From positions 1-18,201 of the forward strand of contig JABHXS010000030.1 in NCBI GenBank assembly GCA_018657165.1: a stretch of DNA of 18,201 nucleotides, given 5' to 3'. Of this stretch, positions 1 to 7,086 are shown in pieces (within the stretch, counting starts at the first letter, position 1; every line of letters begins with the position of its first letter). This DNA comes from Nitrosomonadales bacterium (GTDB taxonomy: Bacteria > Pseudomonadota > Gammaproteobacteria > Burkholderiales > Methylophilaceae). A model generated the notes under the pieces. The model saw nothing but the letters and a program-made list of their open reading frames with translations, was not told the origin of the DNA and ran no database searches. Made by a program: the position numbers and the translations under genes.

Positions 1-261
1 AAGACCATCATAATTGCAAATGATGTTTACCAAAGAGATTCTGTTTTTTATGCTGCTATGCAGATAGGCCAGCTTGAAACAATGGGCTACAAACATGAAA
101 TTCTTGATGGGTATATAAAAAATATCAAAAAAGTGACTTCAAAAGATTTACAAAATGTAGCTAAAAAATATTTTACTGATAATGCCTTGACTGTTGTAAC
201 AATAGATCCTCAGCCTCTAGATTTGAACAAATCAAAAAAAGGAACGCCGCATGTCCATTAA
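1..261 (+). CDS. M16 family zinc peptidase, C-terminal fragment (5' end outside window)
   Basis: The reading frame is open from base 1 and ends at TAA 259-261, so only the last 86 residues are present. The visible part has the texture of the final M16 subdomain: a long helix (residues GQLETMGY), a helix with VTSKDLQNVAKKYF, then a strand with LTVVTIDPQP. This pattern, 'helix, s.dl..va.kyf..., l.vv...P', is typical of the C-terminus of pitrilysin/MPP-like M16B peptidases. The catalytic HxxEH lies upstream and cannot be checked. The next gene is a second M16 protein that starts inside this one (11-base overlap), so the two are probably translated together and may form a heterodimer of an active and an inactive chain, as known for several bacterial M16B pairs. 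The family call is good; activity is inference. Confidence 0.8.
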   Translation, partial: KTIIIANDVYQRDSVFYAAMQIGQLETMGYKHEILDGYIKNIKKVTSKDLQNVAKKYFTDNALTVVTIDPQPLDLNKSKKGTPHVH

Positions 262-1549
262 TAGACTGATTTTTTTATATATCCTGTTTTTTTCGTCTTA
301 TGTCAATGCGGCGCTAGACATTAAAAATTGGACAACATCTAATGGTTCTCGTGTTTATTTTGTCGAAAGTCATAAACTGCCTATCGTTGATGTAAATGTA
401 ATGTTTAGTGCGGGGAGTGTGAGGGATACAAAAGAGATGAATGGATTAGCATCTATGACCAATCATCTTATGTTTTCAGGTTCCGCAGGCATTGGTGAGC
501 AAAAATTGATGAATAGTTTTGCTGATATCGGCGCTCAAGTTGAGAGCAATTTTAATCGTGACCAAAGTAGCCTTTCATTAAGAACGCTCTCTGAGGAGAA
601 ATCTGAAGCTGTTAATTTATTCAAGCTTGTTTTACATAAACCGGACTTTGATCAAAAGATCCTTGATAGAGAGACTAAAAGATATGTGGCTAATATCGCG
701 CAGGCTGAAACAATGCCCGAGGCTATAGCAACAAAAAAATTTATGAAGTCAATTTATGGCGAACACCCATACAGCCTTCCAAGCTCTGGAACAATAGATT
801 CTTTAAGTAAAATTAGAGTTAGCGACCTTAAAAAGTTTTTTAAAGAGTATTACGTTGCCAATCAAGCCGTCATTGTAATTGTGGGAGATGTAACAAATAA
901 CGAAGCAAAGGCGATAGCAGAAAGTTTATCTAGTGGATTACCTGTTAACAAAAATATTAAAGCTATCCCAGAGGTGAAACAGGTTAAGAAACAAGATATA
1001 AGAATAAGTCATCCAGCCAAACAGGCTCATTTATATTATGGGGCTCCAATTATGAAAAGAAATGATCCTGATTTTTTCCCCTTGTATGTTGGTAATCACA
1101 TTTTAGGTGGAAGCGGTTTTGGATCTCGTCTGACTGATGAGATTAGAGGGAAGAAAGGTCTGGTTTATAGCGTTTATAGTTATTTTATGCCACTCTTCAA
1201 GAAGGGGCCTTTTGAAGTGGCTTTGCAAACGTCTAAAGGACAAGTTGATCAGGCGTTAGGCTTAGTGAAAAGCGCTATCCAGGGTTTTATTGATAAGGGA
1301 CCAAGCGAATCTGAACTTCAGGCATCTAAAGATAATATTACTGGGGGGTTTGCACTCAGGTTTGGTAGCAATAAAAAAATAATGAGTTATGTTTCTATGA
1401 TGGCATTTTATAATTATCCTCTAGATTATTTAAAAACTTATACAGACAAAGTGAATGCAGTTACTGTTAATCAAATTACGGCTGCTTTCAAAAAGCGCGT
1501 AGAATTAAATAAATTCTCAACAGTCATTGTAGGGGTTGATGAAAGATAA
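251..1549 (+). CDS. Secreted M16 peptidase-like protein with degenerate zinc motif (probable non-catalytic partner)
   Basis: 432 residues. Residues 1-20 look like a Sec signal peptide (short basic start, hydrophobic 6-14, VNA-A cleavage near 20), so it should act in the periplasm. The M16 fold is clear from GLxSMxNHLMFSGS (65-78), the HPYSLPSSG stretch near 172 and a second-domain GGSGFGSRLTDEIRGKKGLVY segment around 286-306. Active M16 enzymes have HxxEH where this protein has S68-M-T-N71-H72, so the first His and the Glu are lost and only the last His remains. It keeps R299 and Y306, the R/Y pair that non-catalytic subunits of M16B heterodimers supply for substrate binding. The start ATG 251 overlaps the upstream M16 gene by 11 bases. 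Family is near certain; non-catalytic status is inferred from the motif; substrate unknown. Confidence 0.88.
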   Translation: MSINRLIFLYILFFSSYVNAALDIKNWTTSNGSRVYFVESHKLPIVDVNVMFSAGSVRDTKEMNGLASMTNHLMFSGSAGIGEQKLMNSFADIGAQVESNFNRDQSSLSLRTLSEEKSEAVNLFKLVLHKPDFDQKILDRETKRYVANIAQAETMPEAIATKKFMKSIYGEHPYSLPSSGTIDSLSKIRVSDLKKFFKEYYVANQAVIVIVGDVTNNEAKAIAESLSSGLPVNKNIKAIPEVKQVKKQDIRISHPAKQAHLYYGAPIMKRNDPDFFPLYVGNHILGGSGFGSRLTDEIRGKKGLVYSVYSYFMPLFKKGPFEVALQTSKGQVDQALGLVKSAIQGFIDKGPSESELQASKDNITGGFALRFGSNKKIMSYVSMMAFYNYPLDYLKTYTDKVNAVTVNQITAAFKKRVELNKFSTVIVGVDER

Positions 1550-2069
1550 TAATGTAAAAATTATTGGTGGAAAGTGGAAAAGAAAGAATATTTCATTTAA
1601 TGAGGCGAAAGGTTTAAGACCAACCCTAGGCAAAGTTAGAGAAACATTATTTAATTGGCTTGGCCAAGATCTTAATGATAAAAAGTGCCTTGATTTGTTC
1701 GCTGGTACAGGAGCTTTAGGTTTTGAAGCCCTCTCAAGGAATGCTGAATCATGTACATTTATAGAAAATAATCCAAGCACTTATCAAAAGCTTCTAGAGA
1801 ATAAAAAAAATCTTAATGCAGATAATGCCATTATAAAAAAAATGTCTGCCGATTTTTTTATAAAAGACAATGAAGAGCTCTTTGATATTATCTTTTTTGA
1901 TCCCCCATTCATACTAGATAACTCAATTCAACTAATTGAGCTCGTAAGAAATTTTTTAAAGCCTAAAGGCGTAATTTATTTTGAAACGAATATCAAGCTA
2001 TCAGAAAATTTATTAGAAATAATAAAAACCTCCAGGGCAGGGAAGGTATACTTTCATTTGGTGCATTAA
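1539..2069 (+). CDS. rsmD: 16S rRNA (guanine(966)-N2)-methyltransferase RsmD
   Basis: 176 residues, close to the usual 180-200. It methylates N2 of G966 in 16S rRNA of the small subunit using S-adenosylmethionine. An N-terminal GGKWKRKNI strand precedes the conserved RPTLGKVRETLFNWL (27-41). The SAM-binding motif I is DLFAGTGALGFEA (52-64), and the catalytic N/DPPY-type motif is DPPF at 121-124. The C-terminal RAGKVYFHLVH matches the family's usual ending. I prefer ATG 1539; an in-frame TTG at 1536 sits just before it. AGGGG at 1531-1535 is the likely ribosome binding site though very close to the start. The gene overlaps the end of the M16 gene by 11 bases and is followed 12 bases later by coaD, a very common rsmD-coaD pairing. 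Confidence 0.93.
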   Translation: MKDNNVKIIGGKWKRKNISFNEAKGLRPTLGKVRETLFNWLGQDLNDKKCLDLFAGTGALGFEALSRNAESCTFIENNPSTYQKLLENKKNLNADNAIIKKMSADFFIKDNEELFDIIFFDPPFILDNSIQLIELVRNFLKPKGVIYFETNIKLSENLLEIIKTSRAGKVYFHLVH

Positions 2070-2081
2070 TTTAAATTTATT

Positions 2082-2555
2082 ATGTTAGTAATTTATCCAG
2101 GTTCTTTTGATCCATTTACACTGGGCCATGAAGATATTGTTAAAAGGGCTTCCTCATCCTTTGATGAGGTGATGCTTGCAGTTTCTGAAGATAATGCAAA
2201 ATCATCATTATTTTCTGTAAGTGAAAGACTCGAGATGGCGAAAATTATTGCTGAAAAATATATAAATGTTTCGTTTGCAACGTACCAAGGGCTAACAGTG
2301 GATTTTGCTAAAGCAAATAATACTAATTTTATTCTAAGGGGATTGAGAGACACATCTGATTTTGATAGCGAAGCCCAAAATGCTTTGATGAATAAAACAA
2401 TGAACAATTCAATCGAAACTATATTTTTAATTTCATCGAAAAATGTAAGAGAAATTTCATCAACTAACGTAAGACAAATATTATCTCTTAATGGAGATGT
2501 ATCTAATTTTATGTCTGATCAAATCATTTCGTATATTAAATCACTGAAAATATAG
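2082..2555 (+). CDS. coaD: Phosphopantetheine adenylyltransferase
   Basis: 157 residues, the normal CoaD length. It joins ATP and 4'-phosphopantetheine to give dephospho-CoA and pyrophosphate, the penultimate step of coenzyme A synthesis in the cytoplasm. Seen directly: the nucleotidyltransferase start YPGSFDPFTLGHEDIV with the T/HxGH-type motif at 13-16 (T13, H16), the ILRGLRDTSDFDSEAQNALMN stretch that contacts substrate, and the C-terminal REISSTNVRQI (ISST) signature. There is no clear Shine-Dalgarno before ATG 2082, which lies 12 bases after the rsmD stop, so translation may depend on passage from rsmD. It is followed after two bases by a ferredoxin gene, an order seen in many proteobacteria. 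Confidence 0.95.
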   Translation: MLVIYPGSFDPFTLGHEDIVKRASSSFDEVMLAVSEDNAKSSLFSVSERLEMAKIIAEKYINVSFATYQGLTVDFAKANNTNFILRGLRDTSDFDSEAQNALMNKTMNNSIETIFLISSKNVREISSTNVRQILSLNGDVSNFMSDQIISYIKSLKI

Positions 2556-2557
2556 CA

Positions 2558-2815
2558 ATGGCATTAATGATTACAGATGAGTGCATAAATTGCGATGTTT
2601 GTGAGCCAGAATGTCCGAATAAAGCAATCTATCAGGGACCAGAAATATTTCATATTTATCCTGAGTTATGTACCGAATGTGTTGGGCACTTTGACGCCCC
2701 ACAATGTGTAGAAGTTTGTCCGGTGAGCTGCATCCCTACAGACCCAGGCAAGAAGGAAACAAAAGCAGATCTTTTACTGAAATTTGAAAAATTGACAAAA
2801 AATATTGAAGTATAA
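2558..2815 (+). CDS. 2[4Fe-4S] ferredoxin, Allochromatium (Alvin) / YfhL type
   Basis: 85 residues. It is a soluble low-potential electron carrier with two cubane clusters. The first motif is C9-x2-C12-x2-C15-x3-C19-P; the second is C38-x2-C41-x8-C50-x3-C54-P. The eight-residue insertion between the second and third cysteines of motif II and the helical C-terminal tail (about 66-85) are the hallmarks of the Alvin-type ferredoxins, whose clusters have unusually low and widely separated potentials. C58 is an extra cysteine also present in that family. By family knowledge, C9, C12, C15 and C54 hold one cluster and C38, C41, C50 and C19 the other. The start is two bases after the coaD stop with no SD. 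The redox partner is not indicated by context; its place after coaD is conserved in proteobacteria. Confidence 0.93.
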   Translation: MALMITDECINCDVCEPECPNKAIYQGPEIFHIYPELCTECVGHFDAPQCVEVCPVSCIPTDPGKKETKADLLLKFEKLTKNIEV

Positions 2816-2826
2816 TTTTAATTCTT

Positions 2827-2831
2827 AGGAG
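2827..2831 (+). promoter_or_regulatory. Ribosome binding site of gloA
   Basis: AGGAG six bases before ATG 2838. It is one of the few textbook Shine-Dalgarno sequences in this window, and it fixes the gloA start. Confidence 0.75.
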
Positions 2832-2837
2832 CCCTTT

Positions 2838-3227
2838 ATGAGAATCTTGCACTCAATGATTCGCGTTATTAATCTAGAAGAATCAATTCAGTTTTATACT
2901 GAAATTTTGGGTATGCACCTATTAAGAGAAAAGGAATATCCTAAAGGCAAGTTCTCTTTGGCCTTTTTAGGTTATGGAAAAGAGAGTGAAGAGACAGCTA
3001 TAGAACTTACTTATAATTGGGATACTAGTGAATATGAGCATGGAAATGCATTTGGACATATTGCTATTGAGGTTGATGATATTTATAAGACTTGTGAAGC
3101 GATAAAAAATAAGGGCGCTAAGATTATCAGAGACCCTGGTCCTATGATGGGATCAAAGTTATTTTTAGCATTTATTGAAGATCCAAATGGCTACAAAATT
3201 GAGCTTATAGAAAAAGGAACTTTTTAA
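2838..3227 (+). CDS. gloA: Lactoylglutathione lyase (glyoxalase I)
   Basis: 129 residues, a single-domain glyoxalase I. It isomerises the hemithioacetal of methylglyoxal and glutathione to S-lactoylglutathione in the cytoplasm. All four metal ligands of the E. coli enzyme are present at the same residue numbers: H5, E56, H74 and E122. The conserved FGHIAIEVDDI (72-82) and IEDPNGYKIELIE (113-125) are seen. The short form without the extra loops of the zinc-type eukaryotic enzymes suggests a nickel/cobalt-dependent class, by analogy to E. coli. It is the last gene of the plus-strand run; its stop is four bases from the convergent dnaJ stop and no strong terminator separates them. Confidence 0.95.
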   Translation: MRILHSMIRVINLEESIQFYTEILGMHLLREKEYPKGKFSLAFLGYGKESEETAIELTYNWDTSEYEHGNAFGHIAIEVDDIYKTCEAIKNKGAKIIRDPGPMMGSKLFLAFIEDPNGYKIELIEKGTF

Positions 3228-3231
3228 GGTT

Positions 3232-4344
3232 CTAAAAAAAATCTTTAACTTTATCCAGCCAAGTTTTTGATCTTGGGCTGTGTTTATCGCTATCCTTTTG
3301 ATTGATTACTTCAAGCTCTTCTAATAGTTTTTTTTGATTATCATTTAATTTGACTGGAGTTTCGACTACGACGTGGCAGTGTAAGTCACCATATTGGCTT
3401 TGTCTAACGGGTTTAATTCCTTTTCCACGTAAACGAAATACAGAGCCTGTCTGAGTTTCTGGAGCAATTTTAATTTTGGCAGTGCCATCTAATGTAGGAA
3501 TCTTTATTTCACCACCAAGTGCCGCCGTTGAAAAGCTAATTGGCATTTCACAATGAAGGTTACCGCCATCTCTTTGAAAGATTGAATGTTCTTTAAGGCT
3601 AATTACAACATATAAATCACCTGATGGACCACCATTAACTCCTGCCTCACCTTCACCGCTAAGTCTTATTCTATCCCCTTCATCTACACCTGCTGGAATT
3701 TTGACTGATAGTGTTTTTGATTCTTTTACTCGGCCAGCCCCATGACAATCTTGACAGGGATCCTTAATGACTTTACCTGAGCCTTGACACTGATTACATG
3801 TTTGTTGAACAGAAAAAAAGCCTTGTTGCATTCTGACTTGCCCATGTCCCTGGCAAGTTTGGCATGTTGATGGTTCTGTACCTTTCTTTGCACCTGTGCT
3901 ATCACAAGATTTACAAGCTGATAGAACTGGAACACGAATTTTTGTTTCAGTGCCTTTAGCAGCATTTTCCAGTGTAATTTCCATGTTATACCTAAGGTCT
4001 GCCCCACGGTAAACGTTAGATCTTTGATTTTGTTTGCCTCCAAAGATATCGCCAAAGATATCGCCAAAGGCATCGCCAAAGTCTCCAAAGCCCTCAGCCC
4101 CACCGCCACCAATAGATTGATCTACACCTGCATGCCCAAATTGATCATATGCCGATCTTTTTTGTGAATCAGATAAAACTTCATAAGCTTCTTTAGCTTC
4201 CTTGAAGTTTTCTTCTGCTTTTGGGTTATCAGGGTTACGATCTGGATGAAATTTCATCGCAAGCTTCTTGAATGATTTTTTTATTTCTTCATCAGATGCT
4301 TGACGACTTAACCCAAGAACCTCGTAGTAGTCTTTTTTTGCCAT
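3232..4344 (-). CDS. dnaJ: Chaperone protein DnaJ (Hsp40)
   Basis: 370 residues from ATG 4344, which gives the standard MAKKDYYEVLG start; a longer frame to a TTG at 4362 exists but adds only MSFIIF. It delivers unfolded clients to DnaK and stimulates its ATPase. Domains: J domain about 1-70 with HPD at 33-35; Gly/Phe-rich linker about 78-103 carrying FGD repeats; zinc-binding domain 144-200 with four CxxC pairs (C144/C147, C161/C164, C183/C186, C197/C200); C-terminal substrate-binding and dimerisation domains 205-345. All key residues are intact. It is third in the grpE-dnaK-dnaJ order. No Shine-Dalgarno is visible; the leader between the dnaK hairpin and the start is only 11 A/T bases, which is unusual. 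Confidence 0.97.
   Translation of the reverse strand: MAKKDYYEVLGLSRQASDEEIKKSFKKLAMKFHPDRNPDNPKAEENFKEAKEAYEVLSDSQKRSAYDQFGHAGVDQSIGGGGAEGFGDFGDAFGDIFGDIFGGKQNQRSNVYRGADLRYNMEITLENAAKGTETKIRVPVLSACKSCDSTGAKKGTEPSTCQTCQGHGQVRMQQGFFSVQQTCNQCQGSGKVIKDPCQDCHGAGRVKESKTLSVKIPAGVDEGDRIRLSGEGEAGVNGGPSGDLYVVISLKEHSIFQRDGGNLHCEMPISFSTAALGGEIKIPTLDGTAKIKIAPETQTGSVFRLRGKGIKPVRQSQYGDLHCHVVVETPVKLNDNQKKLLEELEVINQKDSDKHSPRSKTWLDKVKDFF
4041..4076 (-). repeat. 12-bp tandem repeat inside dnaJ (Gly/Phe linker)
   Basis: On the plus strand CAAAGATATCGC occurs at 4041-4052 and again exactly at 4053-4064, followed by a two-mismatch copy CAAAGGCATCGC at 4065-4076. On the dnaJ strand this codes for the FGDAFGDIFGDIFGG stretch. 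The length is a multiple of three, so copy-number change would lengthen or shorten the linker in frame. Confidence 0.9.
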
Positions 4345-4355
4345 AAATATAATAA

Positions 4356-4384
4356 AGGACAATACTTTATTAAAGTATTGTCCT
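4356..4384 (-). terminator. Perfect inverted repeat between dnaK and dnaJ (terminator or attenuator/processing hairpin)
   Basis: Bases 4356-4369 and 4371-4384 are a perfect 14-bp inverted repeat around the single base 4370; in RNA this makes a stem of 11-12 pairs. On the transcript it begins 13 bases after the dnaK stop and ends 11 bases before the dnaJ ATG, in UUAUUAUAUUU. The U-rich but A-interrupted tail makes it an imperfect intrinsic terminator. It may reduce read-through into dnaJ, protect the dnaK 3' end, or shape dnaJ initiation. The structure is certain; the function is inferred. Confidence 0.55.
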
Positions 4385-4397
4385 ATTTAAAAGTGGT

Positions 4398-6344
4398 TTA
4401 TTTATCTTCTTTTTTGTCTTCAGCTTTAACTTCTTCAAACTCAGCATCAACAACTTCAGCGTCGACGGTTTTTTCTTTTTTACCCTCTTGCTTTTCATTG
4501 CCTTGTGGTTGTCCTTGCTGTGCCTGTTGGTCAGCGTATACTTTTTCCCCAAGTTTTTGTGAAGCCTCTCCTAAAACCTTATTTTTGGCTTCAATTTCTT
4601 CTTTATTGTCAGTTTTGAGAGCGTCTTCAAGGTCCTTGATGGCAGCCTCAATTTTTGATTTTTCATCATCAGTGACCTTATCCTTATGATCAGTCATTGT
4701 TTTTTGAACAGAATGAATCATTGCCTCTGCAGCATTTTTTGTATCAACTAATTCACGCAGCTTTTGATCCTCTTCAGCATGCTTTTCTGCATCCTCTTCC
4801 ATTTTTTTGATTTCTTCTTCAGATAATCCACCATTAGCTTTAATCGTGATTTTATTTTCCTTACCTGTCGCCTTGTCTTTCGCATTAACATGAAGAATAC
4901 CATTAGCATCAATATCAAATGTCACTTCAATTTGAGGGGTGCCTCTCGGTGCTGACGGAATATCAGTTAAGTTAAATTGACCTAAGCTTTTATTTCCTGA
5001 TGCCATTTCACGTTCACCTTGAAGAACATGAATTGTAACGGCACTTTGGTTATCTTCGGCTGTTGAAAAAACTTGAGATGCCTTTGTGGGGATTGTTGTA
5101 TTTTTCTTTATCAGTTTTGTTGAAACAGAACCTAACGTTTCAATTCCTAAGCTAAGGGGCGTAACGTCAAGTAACAACACATCTTTTACATCACCTTGTA
5201 AAACACCTGCTTGAATAGATGCACCCACTGCAACTGCTTCATCTGGATTTACATCTTTTCTTGCTTCGACGCCAAAAATTTCTTTTACCTTGTCTTGTAC
5301 TTTTGGCATTCTTGTTTGTCCGCCCACAAGAATAACATCTGAGATATCACTATTAGTAACGCCTGCATCCTTCATTGCAGTTTGACAAGGCTTAACTGTT
5401 CTATCAATTAAATCAGCAACCAATGATTCAAGTTTTGCGCGTGTTAATTTCACAACTAAATGTTTAGGGCCTGAAGCATCTGCGGTGATATATGGAAGAT
5501 TAACTTCAGTTTGTGTGCTGCTTGATAATTCAATTTTTGATTTTTCAGCAGCTTCCTTTAACCTTTGTTTAGCAAGCATATCCTTAGTTAAATCTACGCC
5601 GTTTTCTTTTTCAAAAACCTCTGCTAAATACTCAATAATTCTGTTATCAAAATCCTCACCCCCTAAGAATGTGTCTCCGTTTGTAGATAACACCTCGAAT
5701 TGATGCTCACCATCTACACTAGATATTTCAATGATTGATACATCGAAAGTACCACCACCTAAGTCATAAACGGCAATTTTACGATCACCTTCTTTTTTAT
5801 CCATACCGAAGGCTAGGGCAGCCGCAGTAGGCTCATTAATAATTCGCTTAACTTCTAATCCAGCAATCTTTCCTGCATCTTTTGTTGCTTGTCTTTGGCT
5901 ATCATTAAAATAAGCAGGCACAGTTATAACTGCTTCTGTAACAGCTTCACCAAGATAATCTTCAGCAGTTTGCTTCATTTTTCTTAAAATTTCAGCTGAT
6001 ATTTGTGGCGGAGCTTTTTTATCACCTTTAATTTCTACCCATGCATCACCACTATCAGCTTTTGAAATTGTATATGGCATTAATTTAATATCTTTCTGTA
6101 CTTCATCCTCTTCAAATTTCCTACCAATCAATCTTTTAACAGCATAAACAGTGTCTTTTGGATTAGTCACCGCCTGCCTTTTTGCAGGAGCCCCTACAAG
6201 AGATTCACCATTATCTTGATAGCCAACGATTGAAGGTGTAGTTCTTGTACCTTCTGAGTTTTCTATCACTTTAGGTTTTCCGCCCTCCATGACAGAAACA
6301 CATGAGTTAGTTGTTCCTAAATCGATTCCAATTATTTTTCCCAT
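4398..6344 (-). CDS. dnaK: Chaperone protein DnaK (Hsp70)
   Basis: 648 residues, slightly longer than E. coli DnaK (638). It is an ATP-driven cytoplasmic chaperone that works with DnaJ and GrpE. Nucleotide-binding domain 1-385 contains the phosphate-1 motif GIDLGTTNSCVSV (6-18), the DLGGGTFDVSI phosphate-2 motif (194-204) with the autophosphorylation residue T199, and a late VGGQTRMP. The VLLLDVTPLSLGIE linker precedes the substrate-binding domain with TIHVLQGERE. A charged helical lid ends in a Q/K/E-rich tail with the conserved DAEFEEVK near the end, followed by KAEDKKEDK. ATG 6344 is supported by AGGA at 6355-6358. A sigma-32-type promoter lies at 6397-6425 just after the grpE stop, so dnaK can be transcribed alone as well as from grpE. 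Confidence 0.98.
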   Translation of the reverse strand: MGKIIGIDLGTTNSCVSVMEGGKPKVIENSEGTRTTPSIVGYQDNGESLVGAPAKRQAVTNPKDTVYAVKRLIGRKFEEDEVQKDIKLMPYTISKADSGDAWVEIKGDKKAPPQISAEILRKMKQTAEDYLGEAVTEAVITVPAYFNDSQRQATKDAGKIAGLEVKRIINEPTAAALAFGMDKKEGDRKIAVYDLGGGTFDVSIIEISSVDGEHQFEVLSTNGDTFLGGEDFDNRIIEYLAEVFEKENGVDLTKDMLAKQRLKEAAEKSKIELSSSTQTEVNLPYITADASGPKHLVVKLTRAKLESLVADLIDRTVKPCQTAMKDAGVTNSDISDVILVGGQTRMPKVQDKVKEIFGVEARKDVNPDEAVAVGASIQAGVLQGDVKDVLLLDVTPLSLGIETLGSVSTKLIKKNTTIPTKASQVFSTAEDNQSAVTIHVLQGEREMASGNKSLGQFNLTDIPSAPRGTPQIEVTFDIDANGILHVNAKDKATGKENKITIKANGGLSEEEIKKMEEDAEKHAEEDQKLRELVDTKNAAEAMIHSVQKTMTDHKDKVTDDEKSKIEAAIKDLEDALKTDNKEEIEAKNKVLGEASQKLGEKVYADQQAQQGQPQGNEKQEGKKEKTVDAEVVDAEFEEVKAEDKKEDK

Positions 6345-6354
6345 TTATTTATTT

Positions 6355-6358
6355 TCCT
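6355..6358 (-). promoter_or_regulatory. Ribosome binding site of dnaK
   Basis: On the minus strand AGGA lies about ten bases before ATG 6344, within an otherwise A/T-only leader. It supports this start. Confidence 0.5.
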
Positions 6359-6389
6359 ATTTTTAAATTAGTTTAATTTGTCACTTTAT

Positions 6390-6408
6390 AATTTTATATA
6401 TTGGGGCA
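6390..6408 (-). repeat. 19-bp repeat, copy 1 (promoter core before dnaK)
   Basis: Minus-strand sequence TGCCCCAATATATAAAATT, identical over 19 bases to 7032-7014 before grpE. It covers the -10 element and the expected transcription start. See the finding on duplicated heat-shock promoter cores. Confidence 0.9.
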
Positions 6409-6425
6409 TTCGTATGAATTTCAAC
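6397..6425 (-). promoter_or_regulatory. Sigma-32 (RpoH) type heat-shock promoter of dnaK
   Basis: Read on the minus strand: GTTGAA (6425-6420), a 13-base spacer, then CCCCAATATA (6406-6397). The RpoH consensus is CTTGAA, 13-14 bases, CCCCATnT; here five of six -35 bases match and CCCCA plus an AT-rich tail match the -10. Transcription would start near 6390, giving a leader of about 45 bases. It sits 8 bases past the grpE stop. An almost identical element precedes grpE, which strengthens both calls. Confidence 0.82.
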
Positions 6426-6433
6426 TTTAATAG

Positions 6434-6979
6434 TTAATTTTTTTCTTTTGCCACCGTAACTAAAGCAGGTCTGAGTACTCTATCGTTAAGGGTGTATCCC
6501 TTTTGCATCACGGAAATAACAGTATTTGCATCTTGATCTGACTCAACCATTGTCATGGCTTCGTGAAAGTTTGGGTCAAAAACCTCTCCTTTTGGATCAA
6601 CCTCTTGAATATTGAGCTTTTCAAAAACACTAATTAATTGTTTAGATGTGAGATCCATGCCTTCTTTATAATTTTCTAGCGATGATTCATCAATCATAAG
6701 AGCTGCATCCAGGCTATCCTTAACAAGCAAAATTTCGGAGGCAAAGTTTTCTATCGCATATTTTCTTGCTTTATCTATCTCATCAATCGATCTTTTACGA
6801 AAGTTTTCAGTTTCTGCCTTTGCATACAAAACTGCACCTTCAAGCTCAGTAATTTTTGCTTTTAGATTATCTAAAGATTCTTCTTGATTTTCTTTGCTCG
6901 TCACTTCTTTTTCCTTAGTTTCCTCTTGGCTACTCTGTTGATTGGATTTAGTTGTAGATTTTTTTTGTGATTTACTCAT
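6434..6979 (-). CDS. grpE: Nucleotide exchange factor GrpE
   Basis: 181 residues from ATG 6979. It releases ADP from DnaK and acts as a thermosensor of the chaperone cycle. The N-terminal 40 residues are a low-complexity K/S/Q/E tail; a long helix about 41-95 (coiled-coil dimer stalk, with ETENFRKRS and KARKYAIENFASEIL) follows; the C-terminal beta domain carries the family signature FDPNFHEAMTMVES (134-147) and GYTLNDRVLRPALVTV (161-176). An in-frame ATG at 7000 would add MRSIQNF. I prefer 6979 because the protein then begins MSKSQKK and because the predicted transcription start near 7014 would leave only about 14 bases before ATG 7000. Neither start has a Shine-Dalgarno. First gene of the grpE-dnaK-dnaJ cluster. 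Confidence 0.95.
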   Translation of the reverse strand: MSKSQKKSTTKSNQQSSQEETKEKEVTSKENQEESLDNLKAKITELEGAVLYAKAETENFRKRSIDEIDKARKYAIENFASEILLVKDSLDAALMIDESSLENYKEGMDLTSKQLISVFEKLNIQEVDPKGEVFDPNFHEAMTMVESDQDANTVISVMQKGYTLNDRVLRPALVTVAKEKN

Positions 6980-7013
6980 AAAATTTTGTATAGATCTCAT
7001 TTAAATTAATAAC

Positions 7014-7032
7014 AATTTTATATATTGGGGCA
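7014..7032 (-). repeat. 19-bp repeat, copy 2 (promoter core before grpE)
   Basis: Exact second copy of the 19-base core found at 6390-6408 before dnaK, covering the -10 element and predicted start site of the grpE heat-shock promoter. Confidence 0.9.
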
Positions 7033-7049
7033 GTTCTTTTAAATTCAAG
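7021..7049 (-). promoter_or_regulatory. Sigma-32 (RpoH) type heat-shock promoter of grpE
   Basis: Read on the minus strand: CTTGAA (7049-7044), a 13-base spacer, then CCCCAATATA (7030-7021). The -35 is a full match to the RpoH consensus and the spacing is ideal. Predicted start near 7014, about 35 bases before ATG 6979. No CIRCE (HrcA) operator accompanies it. Confidence 0.87.
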
Positions 7050-7086
7050 ATTTATATTTTATATTTTATTTATTTTTAAATGTGAT

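Noticed and set aside
1517..1780. Open frames opposite the real genes (for example 1517-1780 minus, 8180-8551 minus, 14396-14800 plus)
   Set aside because: They lie antisense to firmly identified genes and show no recognisable protein features.
1890..1910. CTTTGA ... CCCCAT on the plus strand resembling another RpoH promoter inside rsmD
   Set aside because: The spacer is 17 bases, the -35 is poor, and the C-run encodes the conserved DPPF catalytic motif of RsmD.
3214..3232. Possible bidirectional terminator between gloA and dnaJ
   Set aside because: Only four or five paired bases (GAAC/GTTC) with an eight-base loop; too weak to call.
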